NCBI GenBank assembly: GCA_016795065.1
Contig: JAEUIU010000066.1
Location: forward strand, 1 to 64,000
Source: Phycisphaerae bacterium
Lineage (GTDB): Bacteria; Planctomycetota; Phycisphaerae; Phycisphaerales; SM1A02
Direction of reading: 5' to 3'
Length of the DNA: 64,000 bases
The notes beneath the pieces are model-generated. The model was not told the origin of the DNA. It saw only the letters and a program-made list of their open reading frames with translations, and did no database searches. Below, piece after piece: positions 58,275 to 64,000 of the stretch (position 1 is the first letter of the stretch; every line of letters starts with the position of its first letter). Made by a program: the position numbers and the translations under genes.

Positions 58275-60316
58275 TGCTGGCCCAGGTCGTCGGACGGATG
58301 ACGCTCTTGGATTGGGCGATTCCGGCAGCGATGTTCGTGGTGCTTCTCGTCTTCGCGATCCGAACGCGACGCTATTCGGGAAGCGTCTCAGGCTTCCTTG
58401 CGGGGAATCGCTGCGCCGGACGCTATCTCGTCTGCGTCGCGTACAACATGGCCCAGGTCGGCATCATCACGCTGGTCTGGTATTTCCAGCAGTACTACGA
58501 CTCCGGGTTCACGTCGGTGTGGTGGGGGCTCGTAGAGAATCCGCTGATGATCGTGATCGCCCTCACGGGCTGGGTGATTTATCGATTCCGGGAGACGCGG
58601 GCGCTCACGCTCGCCCAGTTCATCGAGCATCGATATAGCCGACGGCTGCGCATCTTCTGCGGCGTCGTCGCCTTCGTCGCTGGAGTGCTCAACTACGCGA
58701 TCTTCCCCGCGGTCTCGGCTCGCTTCTTCATCTGGATGTGCGGATTCCCCGAGGAGTTCCCGCTCCTTGGTTTCGTCGTGCCGACCATGCCGGCGCTGAT
58801 GGCCCTGCTCCTGTCGACCGCGCTTCTCTTCGTCTTCCTCGGCGGCCAGATCGCGGTGATGGTGACGGACTTCCTTCAGGGAATCGTCTGCAACATCGTC
58901 TTCCTGATCCTCATTGCGTGGATCCTCTGGTACGTCGGCTGGGACCGGATGGCCGACACCATGCTTGCCGTGGCTCCCGGGCACTCGATGGTGAACCCGC
59001 TGGACATCGGCAAGGAGCAGCAGTTCAACGCGCTCTACTGGCTGATTAGCGCCTTCACGCTCTTCTACACGATGCGGGCCTGGCAGGGGGATCAAGGCTA
59101 CAACGCTGCGGCCCTCACGCCGCACGAGGCCAAGATGGCCCAGCTTCTCTCCGGCTGGCGATGGCGCGTGCTCATGCTGGTTGCGATTGTCGTGCCGGTT
59201 GGGGTGAAAGCGATCCTGACGCATCCGGACTTCGCCTCGGTGGCGGCGCCCCTCCATGGCATCATCGATGCTGGAGCAACCGACGGAATCCGGGCGGAGT
59301 CGCGCGTTCCGCTTGCCCTTGGCGCGGTGCTGCCGGCCGGTCTCCTTGGGCTGGTGGTCGCGGCGATGTATGGCGCGTACCTCTCGACCGACGACACCTA
59401 CCTCCACTCCTGGGGGACCATCTTCGTTCAGGATGTCGTGCTTCCCGTGCGGGCCGCGTTCACCGATCGGCCCATGTCCCAGACGGCCCACCTTTGGATT
59501 CTCCGCATCGCGATCCTCGCCGTTGCGATCTTTGCATTCTGGTTTGGCATCTCGTTCACCACGAATCAATACATCGCGATGTGGGGTGCGATCACCGCAA
59601 GCGTCTTTGTTGGCGGAGCGGGCATCGTCATCACCGGCGGTCTCTATTCGCGGCGCGGAACGACGGCCGCCGCATGGACCGCAATGCTCGTGGGGATGAT
59701 CCTTTCGCTCCTGGCGATCCTGGTGAAGGAACAGGTGTGGGTCTTTGATTGGCTCAAGGCGATCGGTCTCGATTCGCTTCATGACGCGGTCAACGCGATC
59801 CACGAGAACAAGCGCATGTCCGGGCAAGTGCTGGCGTTCATCGCGGCGGTGAGCGCCATCGTGAGCTATATCGGCGTCTCCCTACTCTTCCCTAAGCAGC
59901 CCTTCGATCTCGATCGCATGCTCCATCGTGGGCAATGGCGCGAGCTTCTCCCACCCAGCGAGCGCGACTTCCGCGAGGAATCGGGCGAAGGACCGCCGCG
60001 ATGGATGCGGCTCCTGGGTTTCAGTCGCGAATACACCCGAACCGACACGTGGGTCACCTGGATCACCGTCTCATGGCCGCTGGTGTGGACCGGCATTTTC
60101 GTCGTCGGTACGCTCTGGGCGATCTGGAATCCGATCGAGGACGCGACCTGGGCTGCGTTCTGGCACGCCTATGTCTGGATCATCTTCGGTGTCGGATGCG
60201 TGATCATGGGATGGTTCACGATCGGCGGCTTCCGCGACCTGCGGCGGATGTACGCCCATCTGCGTCGCTACGAGGCCGATGCCCGCGATGACGGAAGCGT
60301 GAGGGAGCGTGACTGA
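58274..60316 (+). CDS. Sodium:solute symporter family transporter
   Basis: A 680-residue membrane protein of the SSS family (SglT/PutP-like) with about 13-15 helices. Recognisable parts are 'SVSGFLAGNRCAGRYLVCVA', 'ALTLAQFIEHRYSRRLRIFC', 'LFVFLGGQIAVMVTDFLQGI', 'LPAGLLGLVVAAMYGAYLST' and 'DTYLHSWGTIFVQDVVLP', the last three being typical SSS segments. It uses a Na+ gradient to import a solute. Lying between alpha- and beta-mannosidase genes with 1-nt stop/start overlaps on both sides, it probably imports mannose-containing oligosaccharides or mannose. The C-terminus is longer than in SglT, with two extra helices. Confidence 0.92.
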   Translation: MLAQVVGRMTLLDWAIPAAMFVVLLVFAIRTRRYSGSVSGFLAGNRCAGRYLVCVAYNMAQVGIITLVWYFQQYYDSGFTSVWWGLVENPLMIVIALTGWVIYRFRETRALTLAQFIEHRYSRRLRIFCGVVAFVAGVLNYAIFPAVSARFFIWMCGFPEEFPLLGFVVPTMPALMALLLSTALLFVFLGGQIAVMVTDFLQGIVCNIVFLILIAWILWYVGWDRMADTMLAVAPGHSMVNPLDIGKEQQFNALYWLISAFTLFYTMRAWQGDQGYNAAALTPHEAKMAQLLSGWRWRVLMLVAIVVPVGVKAILTHPDFASVAAPLHGIIDAGATDGIRAESRVPLALGAVLPAGLLGLVVAAMYGAYLSTDDTYLHSWGTIFVQDVVLPVRAAFTDRPMSQTAHLWILRIAILAVAIFAFWFGISFTTNQYIAMWGAITASVFVGGAGIVITGGLYSRRGTTAAAWTAMLVGMILSLLAILVKEQVWVFDWLKAIGLDSLHDAVNAIHENKRMSGQVLAFIAAVSAIVSYIGVSLLFPKQPFDLDRMLHRGQWRELLPPSERDFREESGEGPPRWMRLLGFSREYTRTDTWVTWITVSWPLVWTGIFVVGTLWAIWNPIEDATWAAFWHAYVWIIFGVGCVIMGWFTIGGFRDLRRMYAHLRRYEADARDDGSVRERD

Positions 60317-62760
60317 TGTCTGTCGAGCGACGTGAGTTGACGGGGTGGACTGTTCGTCCGATCGGGGATCTTCGGGCCTGTCCGGCTCCGCTTCGCGAAC
60401 GGACCTTTGATCTCGGAGCGTGCGGTACCGCTCACGAGGCACTCATCGCCGCGGGAGTCATTCCCGATCCCGACGAAGTCGGCGGCGAGGATGCCCAAGA
60501 GTGGATCGGCCTGACCGATTGGTGCTTCGCGGCCTGGATACGTGCCGACCGGCGGCTGATGGCCGAGCGACGCGTGGACCTGCTCTTCGAGCACATTGAC
60601 ACGCTTGGTGACGTGATCGTGAACGGCGTGCGGGTCGCTTCGACTGCGAACGAGTTCGTGCCGCTTCGAGTTCCGGTGAGGGCGTTTCTTCAGGAAGGCG
60701 TGAATGAGATCGAGGTGCGCCTGCGCGGACCGGTGAGTGCGGTCGCGGCGCTCGAGCGCCGATACGGACCGAGGCCCGTGAACGGTGACTGGACGCCCTA
60801 TCCGTTCCTTCGCAAGAGCGCCTGCAACTTTGGCTGGGACTGGGGGCCGCGCGTGCCGACGGTGGGGATTGGGCGTGCTCGCCTTGAGGGGTGGAGCGGG
60901 GCACGCATCGAATGCGTGCGACCGCTCGTTGTGAGCTGCGATGAGGTGAGTGCCACCGTGCGGGTCGTTGCCGACATCGCGCGGATGGACTCGGAAGCGA
61001 CGGCGCTGCGGGTCGAGGTGACGGCGCCCGATGGACACGTCCTCTCCGGCGTGACCGAGGTCGATGGGGATCGCGCCGAGATCGAACTCGGCATCGCGCG
61101 ACCCCAGCGTTGGTGGCCGCGCGGGCATGGCGATCAGCCGCTCTACGGCGTGCGCACGAGCATCGAGCGGGGCTGCGAAACGATCGAATCGCGGGCCCAG
61201 CGGATCGGATTGCGGTCGATCGTCCTCGACACGGCACCTGACGAGGTGGGCGCTTCCTTCACGCTGCGGGTGAACGACCGCCCGATCTGGTGCCGAGGCG
61301 CGAATTGGGTGCCGATCAGCCTCTTTCCTCGCTCGGCACCGAACGAACTGTTAGCTCGCTGGATTGACGCGGCGTGTGATGCGAACCTAAACATGCTGCG
61401 CGTGTGGGGCGGCGGTCTCTATGAGCGCGAGGAGTTCTACGAGCGATGCGATGAGCGAGGCATGCTCGTCTGGCAGGATTTCATGTTCGCCTGTGCGACC
61501 TATCCCGAGGAATTGCCCTATCCGGAGCTCGTCGAGCGCGAGGCACGGCATCAGGTCGCAAGACTCTCGTCGCACCCGAGCGTGGCGCTGTGGTGCGGCG
61601 GCAACGAGGACATCCTCGCGTGGTGGAGTTGGGGATGGCGGGAGCGACTCACCGAGGGGCAAACATGGGGAAGGACGTTCTGGCTCGAGTCGCTGCCTCG
61701 CGTCCTGGCGGAATTGGACCCCACACGGCCCTATTGGCCGGAGAGCCCGTACAGCGGCTCGATGGACGTGCATCCGAACGAGCCCTCGCGCGGCGATCGG
61801 CACACTTGGGATCGGAAGCTCGAGGAGTATCGTTCGGTCGTGCCGCGGTTCTGCAGCGAGTTCGGCCACCAAAGTCCACCATCGATGGGAACGCTGGGCG
61901 AACGGATTCCGCGTGATCTTCTGGTCAACGGCTCCGAGGAACTTGCTCGCCGCCAACGGGCGTGGGGCGGTGACGCGGTGCAGTACGCGCCGCTGCTTGC
62001 CGAAAGGTTTCCTCCCGCGATGTCGCTCGACCAGTGGATACTCGCGGCTCAGCTTCTTCAGGCGAGGGCTTACGAGATCGCGATCGGCTGGATGCGGGCA
62101 AACGCTCCGACGTGCATGGGAGCGCTCTTCTGGCAGTGGAACGATGTCTGGCGAGGGCACTCGTGGTCGGTGTGGGATGTGGCGGGGCGCCCGAAGCCTT
62201 CGTATTTCGCTGTGCGACGCGCCTCGGCACCGCTTCACCTCGGATTGCTGCCGCAAGAGGGCGGACTGCGGGCGGTTGTCGTGTCAGCGCCAGGCGAGTC
62301 ATCCGATCGGCCGGTAGCGGCTCGGGCGCGGGTCTTCACCCACGGCGGTGCGGTGATCGCAGACGAAGTGGTCGGACTCGCCGATCGTGGGGAGTGGTTC
62401 GCGGATGCAGTTCTCCCAGAGCGATGGTGGGCCTCACGTGAGTTGTCGGACCTGATTGTGGTGGTGGATGCCGACGACATGCGGGCGACGCATCGCTTCG
62501 TGAGCGACCGCGAACGGGCGCTTCCGCCGGCGCGGTTCCAGGTTGAGACGCGCATTGATGAGATCCGAGTGCAGGCAGAGTCGCTGTTGTGCGAACTCTG
62601 TGTGCTCCCTGAATTGGGAGGGGGCATGCATGCTCGTGCGCGCGACGGGATGCTCACCCTTCTGCCGGGTGAGGTGGCGACGATCGGTATCGACGGTGAG
62701 CCGTTGGACGCACGGACAGCGACGGCTTCGATCCGATGCGCGAACATGATTGGCCGCTGA
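60316..62760 (+). CDS. Beta-mannosidase (GH2)
   Basis: An 814-residue enzyme without a signal peptide. The N-terminal jelly-roll has 'DLLFEHIDTLGDVIVNGVRV' and 'PFLRKSACNFGWDWGPRVPT', a beta-mannosidase hallmark. 'FTLRVNDRPIWCRGANWVP' and 'LNMLRVWGGGLYEREEFYER' open the barrel. Acid/base Glu431 is in 'LWCGGNEDI' and nucleophile Glu515 in 'RFCSEFGHQS'. 'MGALFWQWNDVWRGHSWSVW' completes the active-site wall. It hydrolyses terminal beta-mannose, as in Man-beta-GlcNAc of N-glycan cores or mannan oligomers. The ATG overlaps the symporter stop (TGATG). Together with GH38 it suggests complete breakdown of N-glycan-like or mannan fragments inside the cell. Confidence 0.93.
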   Translation: MSVERRELTGWTVRPIGDLRACPAPLRERTFDLGACGTAHEALIAAGVIPDPDEVGGEDAQEWIGLTDWCFAAWIRADRRLMAERRVDLLFEHIDTLGDVIVNGVRVASTANEFVPLRVPVRAFLQEGVNEIEVRLRGPVSAVAALERRYGPRPVNGDWTPYPFLRKSACNFGWDWGPRVPTVGIGRARLEGWSGARIECVRPLVVSCDEVSATVRVVADIARMDSEATALRVEVTAPDGHVLSGVTEVDGDRAEIELGIARPQRWWPRGHGDQPLYGVRTSIERGCETIESRAQRIGLRSIVLDTAPDEVGASFTLRVNDRPIWCRGANWVPISLFPRSAPNELLARWIDAACDANLNMLRVWGGGLYEREEFYERCDERGMLVWQDFMFACATYPEELPYPELVEREARHQVARLSSHPSVALWCGGNEDILAWWSWGWRERLTEGQTWGRTFWLESLPRVLAELDPTRPYWPESPYSGSMDVHPNEPSRGDRHTWDRKLEEYRSVVPRFCSEFGHQSPPSMGTLGERIPRDLLVNGSEELARRQRAWGGDAVQYAPLLAERFPPAMSLDQWILAAQLLQARAYEIAIGWMRANAPTCMGALFWQWNDVWRGHSWSVWDVAGRPKPSYFAVRRASAPLHLGLLPQEGGLRAVVVSAPGESSDRPVAARARVFTHGGAVIADEVVGLADRGEWFADAVLPERWWASRELSDLIVVVDADDMRATHRFVSDRERALPPARFQVETRIDEIRVQAESLLCELCVLPELGGGMHARARDGMLTLLPGEVATIGIDGEPLDARTATASIRCANMIGR

Positions 62761-62852
62761 TGGCGGCGCGCGGTCTGCGGTCTCCCCAGTTCGTGAGGCA
62801 CGGGTTGTCCACAATCTGAGAATCTCTCGGAAAAAGTGCCTAGAAATCAGGA

Positions 62853-62867
62853 GCTCCAAATTGGAGC
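62853..62867. promoter_or_regulatory. Palindrome upstream of hypothetical gene
   Basis: GCTCCAA-A-TTGGAGC, a perfect 7-bp inverted repeat around one base, ends 8 nt before the GTG at 62876. It could be an operator or a small mRNA hairpin over the ribosome-binding region. The inner TCCAAATTGGA resembles the TCCAAAAATTGGA core of the 7913 repeats. Confidence 0.35.
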
Positions 62868-62875
62868 GGTAGGTT

Positions 62876-63580
62876 GTGCCTCGTGGTGGGCCGAAGTGGT
62901 TTCCGCATGGAGGTTGGCACGTGATTGAACGCAATCTGGGGTGTGAAGCGTCACCGGACGAGGCCGTCGGCGATGCAGATGTCTCACGGCCTCACGGGTC
63001 GCAGGAGCCGGAAGGAGGGGTCAATGAGGCAGGCGGCTCTGGCCATGGGAGCGAGGTGGATGCCGGTGTCGAGCAGTATCTCGATCGGAGGCGAAAGGAA
63101 CGAGACCAGGCCATCGATCGGTTGCAGGCCGAGGGGGCGCAGCGGGGAAGCACCGTCGACCGCTCATTCTGGGCCATGGTGTATGACTTCGAGCACGCGC
63201 CCTCGACGAGCAATCGCAAGCAGCTCAAGGCGATTGGCGTTGAGGTGCCGCCGGACTCGGAACTCGCCGATGATGAACTGGGGGCGAAACTTCAGGAGAT
63301 TTTCGAAGGGCTTGCGCGCCTCCACGTCTACTTGCTGAACACCAATCACCTGAGCGATCGGGATCTTTATGAGAGGCTCGACACGCAGATCCTCGACGAG
63401 GAAGTGCGCGATGTCGTCGCCACTGAAGGCGTTCAGGAATGGGTTGATCTTGGGATGATGGAGGATCAGGAGGTGCTCGACGCCTACTACAACGACTTCG
63501 GTCCGAATCGGGCGAAGCCGCCGTCGGATCGGGATAGCCGGCTTCCACGTCCGCCTGGGTATCCGGACGGCGCCGCGTAG
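62876..63580 (+). CDS. Conserved hypothetical acidic protein
   Basis: A 234-residue soluble acidic protein. The first 60 residues are low-complexity and Gly/Glu-rich. The rest is helical and charged, with 'RLHVYLLNTNHLSDRDLYER', 'LDTQILDEEVRDVVATEG' and the end 'YYNDFGPNRAKPPSDRDSR'. The 'NHLSDRDLYE' motif and an 'RD..LP' tail recall a small hypothetical protein type I associate with planctomycetes and relatives; no function is known to me. The GTG at 62876 has AGG close upstream. No membrane or signal segments. Confidence 0.65.
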   Translation: MPRGGPKWFPHGGWHVIERNLGCEASPDEAVGDADVSRPHGSQEPEGGVNEAGGSGHGSEVDAGVEQYLDRRRKERDQAIDRLQAEGAQRGSTVDRSFWAMVYDFEHAPSTSNRKQLKAIGVEVPPDSELADDELGAKLQEIFEGLARLHVYLLNTNHLSDRDLYERLDTQILDEEVRDVVATEGVQEWVDLGMMEDQEVLDAYYNDFGPNRAKPPSDRDSRLPRPPGYPDGAA

Positions 63581-63917
63581 GGAGTTGATTCGAGCCAATG
63601 CCGTTCGACGAAGACCCAAACGTCGCGAGATCGCGCTGGTAACCCAGAGGCGCTCCAGGTCCGAACGGAGTACAGCCAAGTCTCAAGTGATCAGATTGAC
63701 GCGCGGCATGCGATAGGCGGCATCCATTGCCGGTGAGCTGCGGATGGAAGCGCCAGATCTCGGTTGTGTTGCCCTGGCGAGCGGATGGTTGACGACTCGT
63801 ACAACGAGTGGCGGTCGGCAACTCCGGGAGATGCAGACGAGAACGGCCACTCCGGATAGGAGTGATCGCGATCGATCGGACGTTGGCGATGAGTGGCCAG
63901 AACTGGCAGTCGTAACG
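63581..63917. other. Intergenic region
   Basis: 337 bases in which I see no gene, repeat or hairpin. Overlapping open frames on both strands have scrambled composition and no start-site support. Confidence 0.5.
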
Positions 63918-64000
63918 TCAGCTGAGCCAGGCGCCGAGAAGGATGCTCAAGTCGGCGCCGCCCACGGATCCGTCGCCATTCAAATCCGCCCCGGATGAGC
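63918..64000 (-). CDS. C-terminus of a dockerin-type secreted protein (5' end outside window)
   Basis: On the minus strand the last 83 bases encode 'GADLNGDGSVGGADLSILLG' followed by Ala-Trp-Leu-Ser and a TGA stop at 63918-63920. This is a calcium-binding dockerin/EF-hand-like repeat with the LLGxW ending, as in the protein at 2344-3123. The rest of the gene lies beyond the right edge. Confidence 0.85.
   Translation of the reverse strand, partial: SSGADLNGDGSVGGADLSILLGAWLS

Noticed and set aside
63744..63998. 84-codon plus-strand open frame at the right end
   Set aside because: It overlaps the dockerin C-terminus on the minus strand, which has clear motif support.
1..64000. tRNA or rRNA genes
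   Set aside because: I looked for T-loop and acceptor patterns in the intergenic regions and found none that folded as tRNA; no rRNA-like stretch is present.

Overview
The window looks like a piece of chromosome from a GC-rich planctomycete, most likely of the class Phycisphaerae. The reasons are secreted proteins ending in dockerin-like repeats of the 'LLGxW' type, a TPR protein carrying two RNA-polymerase-alpha-CTD-like domains, a DUF1570 metalloprotease, an OB-like secreted protein with a CPTPWDFCCE motif, and many ECF-type sigma factors and Ser/Thr kinases. I see no rRNA, tRNA, CRISPR array, phage or insertion sequence. The placement is inference from gene content; no 16S gene is present.

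Layout. 1-10 kb: the end of a TPR protein, a MATE exporter, a dockerin protein, a DUF2330-like protein, the TPR/alpha-CTD protein, a SpoIID-like lipoprotein and a DUF1570 protease. 10-25.5 kb: a coiled-coil membrane protein, an ECF sigma factor next to a Ser/Thr kinase, then acyl-CoA genes (PrpB, PrpC, 3-hydroxybutyryl-CoA dehydrogenase, a B12-dependent acyl-CoA mutase large subunit) interleaved with minus-strand genes (CpeT-like lipoprotein, methyltransferase, DinB-like protein, subtilisin). 25.5-30.7 kb: a hybrid esterase, an array of palindromic repeats around a DUF559 nuclease gene, and a secreted GH2 enzyme. 30.8-37.8 kb: a five-gene heavy-metal RND efflux operon. 37.9-44.6 kb: gyrB, two tandem PGRP-type amidases and xylulokinase. 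44.7-51.9 kb: a seven-gene ABC/HlyD/TolC export operon. 52-54.9 kb: ECF sigma, anti-sigma-like protein and PDZ protein. 55-62.8 kb: alpha-mannosidase, sodium:solute symporter and beta-mannosidase with 1-nt stop/start overlaps. The last kilobase has a hypothetical protein and the C-terminus of another dockerin-type protein.

How the genes work together. The acyl-CoA genes fit breakdown of propionyl-, butyryl- and branched-chain acyl-CoA. The mutase carries Phe and Gln at the two positions that distinguish isobutyryl-CoA mutase from methylmalonyl-CoA mutase. The mannosidase operon fits uptake and cytoplasmic breakdown of alpha/beta-mannosidic oligosaccharides. Both efflux operons begin with a small exported Cys-rich protein. 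The most unusual structure is the 27.4-28.4 kb array: eight palindromic units in strictly alternating orientation, with a DUF559 (PD-(D/E)XK-like) gene embedded without breaking the alternation, and both flanking genes ending in or against the repeats.
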